DNA of 17,089 nt. It comes from an uncultured Methylophilaceae bacterium. Lineage in GTDB: Bacteria > Pseudomonadota > Gammaproteobacteria > Burkholderiales > Methylophilaceae. A program made the position numbers and the translations under genes. This document shows positions 7,774 to 16,259 of the stretch, piece by piece. The notes below the pieces were generated by a model that did no database searches, was not told the DNA's origin, and saw only the letters and a list, made by a program, of their open reading frames with translations. The stretch lies in the NCBI GenBank assembly GCA_938084195.1, contig CALKDJ010000069.1, forward strand, positions 1 through 17,089, read 5' to 3'. How positions within the stretch are numbered: position 1 is the stretch's first letter; every line of letters starts with the position of its first letter.

Positions 7774-8547
7774 TTAAACTTTACTGCGATTAAAAATCCA
7801 AAGACCAACCAAAACCATCGGTATAGATAAGAGTTGTCCCATAGTCAAATCAAAGAAAAAGTAGCCTAAAAAGGAATCGGGAGCTCTTGTAAATTCGATA
7901 CAGAATCGAAAGAAACCATATAAGATTAAGAAAAGTGCCGATATTTGTCCTGTAGCCCTTTCTTTAGATGAAAAAATCCATAAGATAAGAAACAATACTA
8001 TGCCTTCAAAAAAAGCCTCATAAAGTTGAGATGGATGCCTGAGGGTATCATCTATGCTTGGAAAAATCATGCCCAAAAATAATTCAGTTGGTCTCCCCCA
8101 TAGTTCCTGGTTAATGAAATTTCCAATGCGACCAAAGAATAGTCCTAGAGGAACAAGGGGAGCAATAAAATCCATAGTATGAAGCCAATTGGCTTTATAT
8201 TTTCTGGTTGCCCAATAAATACCAATAAGAACTCCTATTAAGCCACCATGAAATGACATACCACCATGCCAAAATGCAAATATTTCATCTGGATGTGTAA
8301 TATAATATACTGGTTGATAAAATAAAACGTATCCAAGTCTTCCTCCGAGGATGACGCCAAGTGCACCATAAAAAAAGGTATCATCAAGCATTTTTTCGTT
8401 GAGGTTAAACCAAGGCTTGGTAACAATTTGTTTTTTCCCAAGATATATGAAACTTAAGAAACCAAAAAAATACATAAGTCCATACCAATGAACTTTTAAA
8501 GGCCCTATACTTATTGCTATAGGATCAATTTGGGGATGAATAAACAT
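7774..8547 (-). CDS. lgt: Prolipoprotein diacylglyceryl transferase
   Basis: Inner-membrane enzyme that transfers diacylglyceryl from phosphatidylglycerol to the lipobox cysteine of prolipoproteins, the first step of lipoprotein maturation. The 257 residues fit the family. About seven hydrophobic segments are visible. The N-terminus HWYGLMYFFGF, the HGGMSFHGGLIG segment (about 93-104) and the Lgt signature GRIGNFINQELWGRP (about 139-153) are all present, including the essential Arg, Asn and Glu positions. PSQLYEAFFEG and the C-terminal FCIEFTRAPD also fit. The start ATG has no Shine-Dalgarno; a TATACT box lies 10 bases upstream (8558-8563). The gene is divergent from ilvD and ends convergent with the YbdD-type gene with zero bases between stops. 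Confidence 0.97.
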   Translation of the reverse strand: MFIHPQIDPIAISIGPLKVHWYGLMYFFGFLSFIYLGKKQIVTKPWFNLNEKMLDDTFFYGALGVILGGRLGYVLFYQPVYYITHPDEIFAFWHGGMSFHGGLIGVLIGIYWATRKYKANWLHTMDFIAPLVPLGLFFGRIGNFINQELWGRPTELFLGMIFPSIDDTLRHPSQLYEAFFEGIVLFLILWIFSSKERATGQISALFLILYGFFRFCIEFTRAPDSFLGYFFFDLTMGQLLSIPMVLVGLWIFNRSKV

Positions 8548-8598
8548 AATACATAGAAGTATAAGTTAAAATGTAATTAATAACATTAAGGAAAATGA
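8548..8598. promoter_or_regulatory. Divergent promoter region, lgt / ilvD
   Basis: A 51-base divergent spacer. It contains AGTATAAG (8558-8565), giving TATACT on the lgt strand and TATAAG on the ilvD strand, the same octamer as in the coaBC/DUF429 spacer. No clear -35 boxes and no attenuator-like leader peptide for ilvD were seen. Confidence 0.4.
8588..8592 (+). promoter_or_regulatory. Ribosome binding site for ilvD
   Basis: AAGGA is placed six bases before the ATG at 8599. It selects this ATG over the out-of-frame ATG at 8595 and gives the expected [14 protein letters not shown] start. Confidence 0.75.
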
Positions 8599-10458
8599 AT
8601 GCCGGCCTATAGATCAAGAGTAACTACACATGGAAGAAATCAGGCAGGAGCCAGAGCATTGTGGCGTGCTACAGGTATGTCTGAAAATGACTTTGATAAG
8701 CCAATAATTGCTGTAGTAAATTCATTTACACAATTTGTTCCAGGACATGTGCATCTTAAAGATATGGGACAGTTAGTTGCAAGGGAAATTGAGAAACATG
8801 GTGGTGTTGCTAAAGAGTTTAATACTATTGCAGTAGATGACGGAATTGCTATGGGACATGATGGTATGTTGTATAGCCTTCCCAGTAGAGATTTAATTGC
8901 GGATAGTGTGGAATATATGGTAAATGCACATTGGGCAGATGCAATGGTATGTATTTCTAACTGTGACAAAATTACACCAGGCATGTTGATGGCTGCGATG
9001 CGAATAAATATTCCAGTTATATTTGTTTCAGGCGGACCTATGGAAGCCGGAAAGGTAAATTGGGGAGAAGGTATTCAAAAGGTGGATTTAGTATCACCAA
9101 TGATTGGTGCTGGGGATTTATCTATTTCAGAAACAGAATTAAAAGATTTAGAAAATTCTGCGTGCCCCACATGTGGTTCCTGCTCAGGAATGTTTACCGC
9201 CAATTCGATGAATTGTTTGACTGAGGCGCTTGGCCTAAGCTTACCTGGAAATGGAAGTACTCTTGCTACACACGCTGCCAGAAAATCTCTTTTTTTAGAA
9301 GCAGGTAAGAATATTGTTGAGATAACTAAACGTTTCTACGAGGGTGATGATAACAATGTTTTGCCCAGAAATATTGCATCAAAAGAGGCTTTTGAAAATG
9401 CAATGAGCCTTGATGTATCAATGGGTGGATCAACAAATACAGTCCTTCATTTACTTGCCGCTGCCAAAGAGGCTAAGGTTGACTTTACAATGGAAGATAT
9501 TGATCGCATCTCTCGTAAAGTACCTTGTTTATCAAAAGTTGCTCCAGCGACCCAAAAATATCACATGGAAGATGTTCATCGTGCTGGAGGTGTTTATGGA
9601 ATTTTGGGAGAATTAAAGCGAGCAAATTTAATCAATAATAATGTACCTTGTGTGCATAATACCAGCATAGGGGAGGCAATTGAAAAGTGGGATATTGTCA
9701 CCACAGCAGAAAAATATATCAAAGATTTTTATCTAGCTGCTCCTGGAGGAATAAGAACCACTGAGGCATTCAGTCAAGAAAAGTTATGGCCATCTTTAGA
9801 TTTAGATCGTAAAGAAGGTTGTATAAGGAGTAAAGATTTTGCTTATAGTAAAGATGGTGGCTTGGCTGTTCTTTATGGAAATATTGCGGTTGATGGTTGT
9901 ATCGTTAAGACTGCTGGTGTCGATGAGGAAATTTGGAAATTCAAAGGTAGAGTAAGACTGTTTGAGTCACAGGATGCAGCAGTCGACGCCATACTGGGCG
10001 ATAATGTGGTGGCAGGTGATATTGTACTCATAACCTATGAGGGCCCTAAAGGTGGTCCCGGAATGCAAGAAATGCTTTACCCTACAGCCTACCTAAAATC
10101 AAAGGGACTCGGGAAGTCATGCGCCCTATTAACTGACGGAAGATTCTCGGGTGGAACATCAGGCCTTAGTATTGGTCATGTTTCGCCAGAAGCGGCAGAG
10201 GGAGGAGCCATTGCACTTGTTAATGAGGGCGATATTATAAATATTGATATTCCAAATAGAACGATTAATGTGGAAATTAGTGATGATGAGCTGAAATTAA
10301 GACGAGAAGCAATGGAAAAAAAGGAAAATAAATGGCAGCCCCAACCTAGAAAAAGAAGGGTAACAGATGCTTTAAAGGCTTATGCAATGATGGCAACAAG
10401 TGCTTCCAAGGGCGCAGTAAGGGATATAGCTCAAATAGAAGTTAAAAGCTCAAAATGA
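8599..10458 (+). CDS. ilvD: Dihydroxy-acid dehydratase
   Basis: Dehydrates 2,3-dihydroxy-isovalerate and 2,3-dihydroxy-3-methylvalerate to the 2-keto acids in valine, leucine and isoleucine synthesis; the ketoisovalerate also feeds pantothenate. The 619 residues match the long E. coli-type enzyme (616). Signatures: Mg2+-site [11 protein letters not shown] (80-90), [11 protein letters not shown] with Cys122, and the [12 protein letters not shown] region (188-199) with Cys195. The C-terminal swivel domain contains [12 protein letters not shown] and [22 protein letters not shown] with the catalytic Ser region. The cysteine found near position 49 in [2Fe-2S] homologues is not present ([11 protein letters not shown]), so an oxygen-labile [4Fe-4S] cluster as in E. 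coli is likely (inference). The stop overlaps the next gene in ATGA. Confidence 0.98.
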   Translation: MPAYRSRVTTHGRNQAGARALWRATGMSENDFDKPIIAVVNSFTQFVPGHVHLKDMGQLVAREIEKHGGVAKEFNTIAVDDGIAMGHDGMLYSLPSRDLIADSVEYMVNAHWADAMVCISNCDKITPGMLMAAMRINIPVIFVSGGPMEAGKVNWGEGIQKVDLVSPMIGAGDLSISETELKDLENSACPTCGSCSGMFTANSMNCLTEALGLSLPGNGSTLATHAARKSLFLEAGKNIVEITKRFYEGDDNNVLPRNIASKEAFENAMSLDVSMGGSTNTVLHLLAAAKEAKVDFTMEDIDRISRKVPCLSKVAPATQKYHMEDVHRAGGVYGILGELKRANLINNNVPCVHNTSIGEAIEKWDIVTTAEKYIKDFYLAAPGGIRTTEAFSQEKLWPSLDLDRKEGCIRSKDFAYSKDGGLAVLYGNIAVDGCIVKTAGVDEEIWKFKGRVRLFESQDAAVDAILGDNVVAGDIVLITYEGPKGGPGMQEMLYPTAYLKSKGLGKSCALLTDGRFSGGTSGLSIGHVSPEAAEGGAIALVNEGDIINIDIPNRTINVEISDDELKLRREAMEKKENKWQPQPRKRRVTDALKAYAMMATSASKGAVRDIAQIEVKSSK

Positions 10459-11333
10459 CCAATGAGATAATGAAAGTTACTCAAGACGAGAACGGTCTGG
10501 AGTATATTGAAATTGATAATGATTTAGCTGAAGCAAAAATAGCTCTTCAAGGTGGCCACGTTGTTTGGTGGAGACCAAAATCAACTGCACATGACGTACT
10601 ATGGCTTTCAACCAATGCCAGATATGAAAAAGGACGATCCATACGGGGTGGCGTTCCTATATGTTGGCCTTGGTTTGGTCAGCATCCTACTGATGGATCT
10701 TTTTGTAATCATGGTTTTGCAAGAGTTATTCCATGGAAACTTGAGGATTGTGTAAAGCTTAAAAATGGCGCAGTAAAAATTATTTTAAAAATGTTACCAA
10801 CGGAAGCTGCGACTAAACAGTTGACATACGATTATGATCTTGAGCTTACTATTATCGTTGGACATACGCTGTATTTAAATTTAAAAACTACTAATTTATC
10901 AAATAATCCATTTACTATTGGTGAAGGCTATCATACTTATTTTTATATCTCAGATATCGAAAATATCAAGATTACAGGTCTAGAGAATGCAGTTTATACC
11001 GACAAATTTGATAACTTTAATCGTAATATAGAAAAAAATGCGATTACTTTTAAAGGGGCATTCGATAGAGTGTATTCAAATACTAGTAATGATTGTTATA
11101 TTGAGGATGAAAAATTTAATAGAGTTATAACAATTAAAAAATCAAATAGCAATTCCACAGTAATATGGACGCCTGGAAAAGACAATGCAGTTGAGATGGG
11201 GGACATGGGAGAAAAAGATGAGTGGCGCAGAATGGTCTGTGTTGAAACAGCAAATACACTTGAAAATTCTATTGTAGTCTATCCCCAGTTATCCCATAGC
11301 ATTGCAACCGAGTATTCAGTTCATGATTATTAA
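10455..11333 (+). CDS. D-hexose-6-phosphate mutarotase-like protein (YeaD family)
   Basis: Aldose-1-epimerase superfamily protein of the YeaD/glucose-6-phosphate 1-epimerase type. It is expected to interconvert alpha and beta anomers of hexose-6-phosphate in the cytosol. The 292 residues fit the family. The phosphate-binding/active-site block [14 protein letters not shown] lies at 62-75, HGFAR at 86-90 with a catalytic His, GEGYHTYF at 156-163 with the second His, and MVCVETAN at 260-267 with the catalytic Glu at 264. There is no signal peptide. It overlaps the ilvD stop by four bases (ATGA) and lacks its own Shine-Dalgarno, so it is very probably translationally coupled to ilvD. The true sugar phosphate is not known. 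Confidence 0.9.
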   Translation: MTNEIMKVTQDENGLEYIEIDNDLAEAKIALQGGHVVWWRPKSTAHDVLWLSTNARYEKGRSIRGGVPICWPWFGQHPTDGSFCNHGFARVIPWKLEDCVKLKNGAVKIILKMLPTEAATKQLTYDYDLELTIIVGHTLYLNLKTTNLSNNPFTIGEGYHTYFYISDIENIKITGLENAVYTDKFDNFNRNIEKNAITFKGAFDRVYSNTSNDCYIEDEKFNRVITIKKSNSNSTVIWTPGKDNAVEMGDMGEKDEWRRMVCVETANTLENSIVVYPQLSHSIATEYSVHDY

Positions 11334-11421
11334 GAACAATTATTTTTTTTAACATATATTTTGCTTGATTAGCCTTTAAAGTAGGGTGGAACTTTTAGTT
11401 AAATTTTATAACTAATCGAGT
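11334..11421. other. Spacer between mutarotase-like and cytochrome c genes
   Basis: At 88 bases this is the longest intergenic stretch in the window. It has a run of eight T (11343-11350) just after the mutarotase-like stop, without a convincing stem. TATAAC (11407-11412) ends nine bases before the cytochrome c ATG and may be a -10 box. I see no clear -35, tRNA, riboswitch or strong hairpin. Confidence 0.35.
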
Positions 11422-11733
11422 ATGAAAAAATTTGTATCTTCATTAATTACAATTTTGGTATTCATTACACATAATGGGTTGGCTAATGATGCAAAAAAAC
11501 TGATAAAAAAGAATGGTTGTCTTGCCTGCCACAGTGTTAAGTTAAAAGTTCTTGGCCCTTCTTTTATTGATATTGCCAACAAATATGAAAATAATATTAG
11601 CAACCAACAAATACTTGCACAAAAAATTAAAAAAGGTGGAAGTGGAAATTGGGGAAATATACCAATGATGTCTCATCCCAACATTACAAATGATGAGTTA
11701 AATTTGATGGTGCGATGGATTTTAGATCTATAG
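11422..11733 (+). CDS. Periplasmic class I cytochrome c (c551/c552-like)
   Basis: Small mono-heme electron carrier. It starts with a signal peptide: MKK, a hydrophobic stretch to about residue 18, and a likely cut after GLA near residue 21. The mature protein of about 82 residues has the heme-binding motif CLACH (33-37), then KVLGPSF near 43-49. The distal methionine lies in the NIPMMSHP segment near 73-80, preceded by KKGGSGNWG. This is the layout of cytochromes c551/c552, which pass electrons from quinol- or methanol/dehydrogenase-level donors to terminal reductases or oxidases; the partner is not shown here. The C-terminal helix ELNLMVRWILDL is typical. It is single-gene and convergent with hemF, two bases apart. 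The start has only a weak GAG upstream. Confidence 0.92.
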   Translation: MKKFVSSLITILVFITHNGLANDAKKLIKKNGCLACHSVKLKVLGPSFIDIANKYENNISNQQILAQKIKKGGSGNWGNIPMMSHPNITNDELNLMVRWILDL

Positions 11734-11735
11734 TT

Positions 11736-12653
11736 TTATACCCAAGATTTCTTAACGAGAAATTTTGTATAAAGTTTTTCTTCGTCACTATCTTTTTCAG
11801 GGCCCCAGTCGTAACTCCACTTTACAAGAGGGGGCATAGACATAAGAATAGATTCTACCCTCCCTTTAGATTGGATACCAAATAGTGTTCCTCTATCTTG
11901 GAGTAGGTTGAATTCTACGTACCTACTTCTTCTGTATAGCTGAAAATCTTTTTGCCTTTTGTTATACGATATATCTTTACGTTTTTGTAAAATTGGCATG
12001 TATGCGTTAAGGAGATTATCACCTACAGACTTGGTAAGGTTGAATGAGTGATTAAAGTTTTTTTCATTAAAATCATCAAAGAAAATACCACCTACACCTC
12101 TGGGCTCATCTCGATGTTTTAAATAGAAATAATCGTCACATTGCTCTTTGAACTTTACATAAAGGTCTTGCCCATAGGGTGTTATTGCAGTTTTAATTGT
12201 CTGATGAAAATGAATTACATCTTCAATAAACGGGTAGTATGGCGTCAAATCCATTCCCCCACCAAACCACCAAATATCAGGATATCCTTTTTTAGATGCA
12301 ACAAAGAAGCGAACATTCATATGCACTGTAGGAATAAATGGATTGTTTGGATGAAAGACTAGCGAGACCCCCATTGCCTCCCATTTTCTATTAGCTACTT
12401 CTGGATGAGCATCAGTAGCAGATTTAGGAAGTTTCGATCCAACAACATGCGAAAAACCAACCCCCGCTCTTTCAAAAATGTAACCATTCTCCATAATACA
12501 GGTTGTACCACCACCACCTTCTTTTCGCTGCCATGAATCATGAAGAAAATTCTTTCCATCTACTAATTCAATGGTACCAACAATATTATTTTGTAAATCT
12601 ATCAAATAATCTTTTACTTGGTCTTTGTTTACTGATTCATGCGTGAGAGTCAT
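11736..12653 (-). CDS. hemF: Oxygen-dependent coproporphyrinogen III oxidase
   Basis: Converts coproporphyrinogen III to protoporphyrinogen IX with two rounds of oxidative decarboxylation using O2; cytosolic, late heme synthesis. The 305 residues are complete (E. coli 299). Family blocks: DSWQRKEGGGG (39-49), FERAGVGFSHV (60-70), the HPNNPFIPTVHMNVRFF stretch (101-117), FGGGMDLTPYY (130-140), DDYFYLKHRDEPRGVGGIFF (173-192) and RYVEFNLLQDRGTLFG (244-259), ending KSWV as in homologues. The start overlaps the tsaC stop by four bases (ATGA), so it is the last gene of the dusB-fis-purH-purD-tsaC-hemF operon. AGG two bases before the ATG is too close for a normal ribosome site, suggesting re-initiation. 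Presence of HemF indicates an aerobic lifestyle. Confidence 0.97.
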   Translation of the reverse strand: MTLTHESVNKDQVKDYLIDLQNNIVGTIELVDGKNFLHDSWQRKEGGGGTTCIMENGYIFERAGVGFSHVVGSKLPKSATDAHPEVANRKWEAMGVSLVFHPNNPFIPTVHMNVRFFVASKKGYPDIWWFGGGMDLTPYYPFIEDVIHFHQTIKTAITPYGQDLYVKFKEQCDDYFYLKHRDEPRGVGGIFFDDFNEKNFNHSFNLTKSVGDNLLNAYMPILQKRKDISYNKRQKDFQLYRRSRYVEFNLLQDRGTLFGIQSKGRVESILMSMPPLVKWSYDWGPEKDSDEEKLYTKFLVKKSWV

Positions 12654-13189
12654 GACCTAATAATTTTTCCCGTTTGTAAATCTTGTATGGTTGATGGTTT
12701 CTTACTATAACCAATTCTACCTTTCATTATTTTGCTTTTGTTATAAAAAAGTCGACACACATCCCTATATTTCTTTAACGATTTTTTACCACTTATATTT
12801 GCACTAGTTGAAATTAGAGCAATACCTAATGATGCACATAAATCCTGACAAGGTTTAAAACTTGGTAGTCTTAGAGCAACTTTATCATTTTTTTTAAGCC
12901 ATTTTGGACAATTATGTTGAGATCGCATTATCCAGGTATGTGGCCCTGGCCATTTTTTATTAGCTTTTTTTAACTCCGTTCCAGTTAACTGTAGAATATA
13001 TTTTTTAGTATTCTTAATCGATGCAGATATTAGTATAAAGTTTTTATTAGCATTTCTTTTTTTAATGACCATTATCTTTTTAATGGCCTTTAAGTTACTG
13101 GGGTCACAACCAATGCCAAAGGAGGATTCAGTAGGGTAAATAATAATGCCTCCAGACTTGAGGTACCTAAATAATCTATTATTTTTCAC
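12650..13189 (-). CDS. tsaC: L-threonylcarbamoyladenylate synthase (TsaC/YrdC family)
   Basis: Makes L-threonylcarbamoyl-AMP from threonine, bicarbonate and ATP for the t6A37 modification of ANN-decoding tRNAs. Only the YrdC domain is present, as in TsaC, with no Sua5 tail. Visible are IIIYPTESSFGIGCDP, the Lys-Arg pair in IKKRNANKNFILIS, WPGPHTW, VALRLPS and STSANISG. The usual Pro after the conserved Arg (KxRP) is Asn here. The protein is markedly Lys-rich. The start is uncertain: GTG at 13187-13189 with AGG four bases upstream gives a 179-residue protein overlapping purD by 11 bases. ATG codons at 13222 or 13240 would give 190 or 196 residues but overlap purD by 44 or 62 bases. It lies between purD and hemF and overlaps hemF in ATGA. 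Confidence 0.85.
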   Translation of the reverse strand: MKNNRLFRYLKSGGIIIYPTESSFGIGCDPSNLKAIKKIMVIKKRNANKNFILISASIKNTKKYILQLTGTELKKANKKWPGPHTWIMRSQHNCPKWLKKNDKVALRLPSFKPCQDLCASLGIALISTSANISGKKSLKKYRDVCRLFYNKSKIMKGRIGYSKKPSTIQDLQTGKIIRS

Positions 13190-14462
13190 TAGACCTAATG
13201 AGTGCCTTTTGTCCGATATCATTTCGATATTGCGCACCACTGAACTCTATTGAGGAAGTTAGTTTATAAACTTTATCTTTGGCAGCTTGCAAGGATTTTG
13301 CTCTGGCAGTTACACCAAGAACGCGTCCACCTGATGTGAAAATTTTGTCACCTACTTTTTTGGTACCAGCATGAAACGTGTAGCAATCATTGTCAATGTT
13401 ATTTATATTATATATCTGATCATCTAACCTCGGTTTGTTGGGATAATTATGTGCTGCCATTACAATTGTAATGGCATATCCATCATCCCATTCAGCCTTG
13501 ATATTGGATAGATTTCCACTCTCTGCAGCCATAAGAATATTAAATAAATTACTTTTCAAGCGGAAAAGTATGGGTTGTGTTTCAGGGTCACCCATTCTGC
13601 AATTAAATTCAAGCGTTTTAATGTTGCAATTATTATCTATAATCACTCCGGCATATAAAAAACCTTGAAATTTTACTCCATCTTTTTTCATACCTTTCAT
13701 TGTTGGGAGAATAATTTGATTCATTATTTTTTCATGAATTTCCTTATTTACCACTGGTGCTGGGGAATAAGCTCCCATTCCTCCTGTGTTTGGACCTAGA
13801 TCATTATTTTGAAGCCTTTTATGATCTTGGCTTGATGCTAAAGGTAGAACATTTTCTCCATCACAAATTGCTATAAAACTTGCCTCTTCACCATCCAAGA
13901 ATTCTTCAATTACAATTCGAGCTCCTGCATCACCGTACTTATTTTGGCTTAACATTGTGTCTACAGCTTGATGGGCCTCTTCTTTGGTTAGGGCAACAAT
14001 AACTCCCTTACCAGCAGCCAATCCATCAGCTTTAATAACAATGGGTACTCCATTTTTTTCTACGTATTTATTAGCTAATGTAATATCTGTGAATGTTTCA
14101 TATTTAGCGGTGGGTATACCATGCTTAGTCATGAATATTTTTGCAAAATCTTTTGAGCTCTCTAGTTGGGCTGCCTGTTTTGATGGACCAAATATTTTTA
14201 AGTTATGTTCTTTAAAAAGATCTACTATTCCCTGAGCTAGCGGAAGCTCAGGACCAACAATCGTCAAATCGACTCCATTCTTTTTGGCAAATTTAGCGAG
14301 TTCATTAAAATCTGATAAAGGAATATTTTCAATTTTTTTTGTTTCACTGGCTGTACCGCCATTTCCAGGAGCCACATATACTTTTTTTACATTGGGCGCT
14401 TGCGCTATTTTCCATGCAAGTGCATGTTCTCTTCCCCCACCTCCAATTATCAGCGCAATCAT
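13179..14462 (-). CDS. purD: Phosphoribosylamine-glycine ligase (GAR synthetase)
   Basis: Second step of de novo purine synthesis: phosphoribosylamine + glycine + ATP to glycinamide ribonucleotide. It is a cytosolic ATP-grasp enzyme. At 427 residues it is full length (E. coli 429). Signatures: GGGGREHALAWK (7-18), IVGPELPLAQGI (68-79), ATP-grasp lysine region IVIKADGLAAGKGV (141-154), GPNTGGMGAYSPAP (223-236) and the metal-binding LEFNCRMGDPETQ (284-296). The start ATG lies four bases after the purH stop and has no Shine-Dalgarno, so coupling to purH is likely. The end overlaps tsaC. purH-purD is a common proteobacterial purine pair. Confidence 0.98.
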   Translation of the reverse strand: MIALIIGGGGREHALAWKIAQAPNVKKVYVAPGNGGTASETKKIENIPLSDFNELAKFAKKNGVDLTIVGPELPLAQGIVDLFKEHNLKIFGPSKQAAQLESSKDFAKIFMTKHGIPTAKYETFTDITLANKYVEKNGVPIVIKADGLAAGKGVIVALTKEEAHQAVDTMLSQNKYGDAGARIVIEEFLDGEEASFIAICDGENVLPLASSQDHKRLQNNDLGPNTGGMGAYSPAPVVNKEIHEKIMNQIILPTMKGMKKDGVKFQGFLYAGVIIDNNCNIKTLEFNCRMGDPETQPILFRLKSNLFNILMAAESGNLSNIKAEWDDGYAITIVMAAHNYPNKPRLDDQIYNINNIDNDCYTFHAGTKKVGDKIFTSGGRVLGVTARAKSLQAAKDKVYKLTSSIEFSGAQYRNDIGQKALIRSSEK

Positions 14463-14466
14463 TTAA

Positions 14467-16017
14467 TTAATGCTTAAAATGTCTAATTTTTGTAAAGATC
14501 ATTACCAATCCATGTTCATCTGCAGCCTCTATAACTTCTTTGTCTCTCAAACTTCCCCCAGGTTGGATAACACATTTAGCCCCATATTTTGCGAGTTCAT
14601 CGACTCCATCTCGAAATGGGAAGAATGCATCTGAAGCAACAATGCTATCCGTTAAACTAAGTCCTGCATTTTGTGCTTTTATACCAGCAATTTTAGTGCT
14701 ATCGATTCTACTCATTTGTCCTGCGCCCACACCAAGAGTCTGACCTTTATTACAAAAAACAATAGCATTTGATTTTACAAATTGTGTTACTTTCCATGCA
14801 AACAACATATCCTCTAACTGTTTTTTTGTTGGTTTTAATTTTGAAACCACCTCACATTTGTTAATATCTAGTTTATGGTCGTCTATCGTTTGAACAAGCC
14901 ATCCGCCAGCAATTTTTTTATAATCATGTAAATCATTTTCAGGACCTATGGGTACAGACAGTAATCTTACGTTATCTTTCTTTTTAAAAATTCGCATTGC
15001 TTCATCGGAAAAGCTTGGCGCAATAAGTACCTCAACAAATTGATTCATAACTAGCAAAGCGGTTGCTTCATTAATTTCTTTATTGAAGGCAATAATACCT
15101 CCAAAGGCTGAGGTTGGATCAGTTGCAAATGCTCCGAGATATGCATTGTCAATTGTTGAAGCAGAACATACCCCACATGGATTTGCATGTTTAACAATCA
15201 CGCAGGTAGGTTGATCAAAACTCTTAACACATTCCCATGCATTATTTGCATCATTAAGATTATTAAAAGATAGTTCTTTGCCATGAAGATGAGAGAAGTT
15301 AGATAAACTAGAATTTGGTACATTTTTATCACAGTAAAAGGCTGCTTTTTGATGCGGATTTTCACCATATCGCATATCTAATTCCTTATGTAAAACTTGT
15401 ATTTTTAATTTTGGAAAATTCTCGTCAGAATCTTTGTTGAGATATGCGCTAATGGCAGCGTCATACTCTGCTGTGTGTAAAAATGCTTTTTTAGAAAGAT
15501 CAAAAAGGAAATCCTTGTCTAACATGCCATTTTTATCTTTTAATTTTTCAGCTAAAAGATTGTAATCGTCAGGGTTAGTTAGAACTGCAACAGATCTATA
15601 ATTTTTTGCAGCAGCTCTTATCATGGTAGGCCCTCCAATATCTATATTCTCAATAGCCTCCTCAAGACTACAATGGGGATTTTGAATAGTTTTTTCAAAG
15701 GGATATAAGTTAACTATTACTAGGTCTATTGGAGGAATATTGTTTTCTTGCATTGTTTTGATATGGTCTTTATCTTCTCGAATACCCAGGATACCTCCAT
15801 GGATTTTTGGATGAAGTGTTTTTACCCTTCCACCTAGCATTTCAGGGAAGTTAGTATATTCTTCAACCTCAATTACAGGAATTTTATTTTTTCTAAGAAG
15901 TTTGGCGGTTCCACCAGTTGACAGTATTTCAATATCTTCAGACGCCAATAACCTGGCAAGCTCAACCACATTCTTTTTATCTGATACGCTTATAAGAGCT
16001 CTTTTAATTTTTATCAT
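14467..16017 (-). CDS. purH: Bifunctional AICAR formyltransferase / IMP cyclohydrolase
   Basis: Catalyses the last two steps of purine synthesis: formylation of AICAR with 10-formyl-THF, then ring closure to IMP. The 516 residues are in the normal range (E. coli 529). The N-terminal MGS-like cyclohydrolase domain shows ALISVSDK (7-14), STGGTAKLL (33-41), [16 protein letters not shown] (62-77) and IVNLYPF (101-107). The formyltransferase domain shows [14 protein letters not shown] (215-228), [12 protein letters not shown] (250-261) and the catalytic KHANPCG (276-282), with PGGSLRD near the C-terminus. The ATG lies five bases after the fis stop, and no Shine-Dalgarno can be seen before it. It uses one-carbon units directly, which fits a methylotroph but does not prove one. 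Confidence 0.98.
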   Translation of the reverse strand: MIKIKRALISVSDKKNVVELARLLASEDIEILSTGGTAKLLRKNKIPVIEVEEYTNFPEMLGGRVKTLHPKIHGGILGIREDKDHIKTMQENNIPPIDLVIVNLYPFEKTIQNPHCSLEEAIENIDIGGPTMIRAAAKNYRSVAVLTNPDDYNLLAEKLKDKNGMLDKDFLFDLSKKAFLHTAEYDAAISAYLNKDSDENFPKLKIQVLHKELDMRYGENPHQKAAFYCDKNVPNSSLSNFSHLHGKELSFNNLNDANNAWECVKSFDQPTCVIVKHANPCGVCSASTIDNAYLGAFATDPTSAFGGIIAFNKEINEATALLVMNQFVEVLIAPSFSDEAMRIFKKKDNVRLLSVPIGPENDLHDYKKIAGGWLVQTIDDHKLDINKCEVVSKLKPTKKQLEDMLFAWKVTQFVKSNAIVFCNKGQTLGVGAGQMSRIDSTKIAGIKAQNAGLSLTDSIVASDAFFPFRDGVDELAKYGAKCVIQPGGSLRDKEVIEAADEHGLVMIFTKIRHFKH

Positions 16018-16022
16018 TGAAT

Positions 16023-16259
16023 TTAAGTATCAATATTGTGATTTTTTAATTTTTTTCGCAAAGTATTTCTATTCAGCCCAAGTATCTCAGCTGCTTTACT
16101 TTGATTTCCCTCTGCGTAATGCATTACATATAATAACAACGGTTTTTCGACATTGGCTAATACTAGATCATATAAGTCGTTTGGGGATTCCCCAGCTAAA
16201 TCATTAAAATACTGATCAAGAAGAGATTCAATATTATCAGCTAAGCCATTTTTATTCAT
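16023..16259 (-). CDS. fis: Fis-family nucleoid / DNA-binding protein
   Basis: Small DNA-bending nucleoid protein with a C-terminal Fis-type helix-turn-helix. The 78 residues are shorter than E. coli Fis (98), losing the N-terminal beta-hairpin portion that contacts site-specific recombinases; short forms are usual in betaproteobacteria. The middle helix [20 protein letters not shown] and the HTH segment [19 protein letters not shown] match the family closely. The start codon shares a base with the dusB stop (TAATG), the classic dusB-fis arrangement, and purH follows after five bases. In enterobacteria fis is strongly growth-regulated through the dusB promoter; that promoter lies outside this window. 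Loss of recombinase contact is inference from length. Confidence 0.94.
   Translation of the reverse strand: MNKNGLADNIESLLDQYFNDLAGESPNDLYDLVLANVEKPLLLYVMHYAEGNQSKAAEILGLNRNTLRKKLKNHNIDT

Noticed and set aside
8640..8984. Minus-strand open frame of 114 codons within ilvD
   Set aside because: Antisense to one of the most conserved parts of IlvD, so its openness reflects codon usage of the real gene.
11341..11350. T-rich run after the mutarotase-like gene as an intrinsic terminator
   Set aside because: I could not find a convincing GC-containing stem just before the T run, so it is mentioned only in the spacer description.
16023..16259. Fis as a truncated or decayed gene because it is only 78 residues
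   Set aside because: The helix-turn-helix and core helices are intact, and short Fis proteins are usual in betaproteobacteria.
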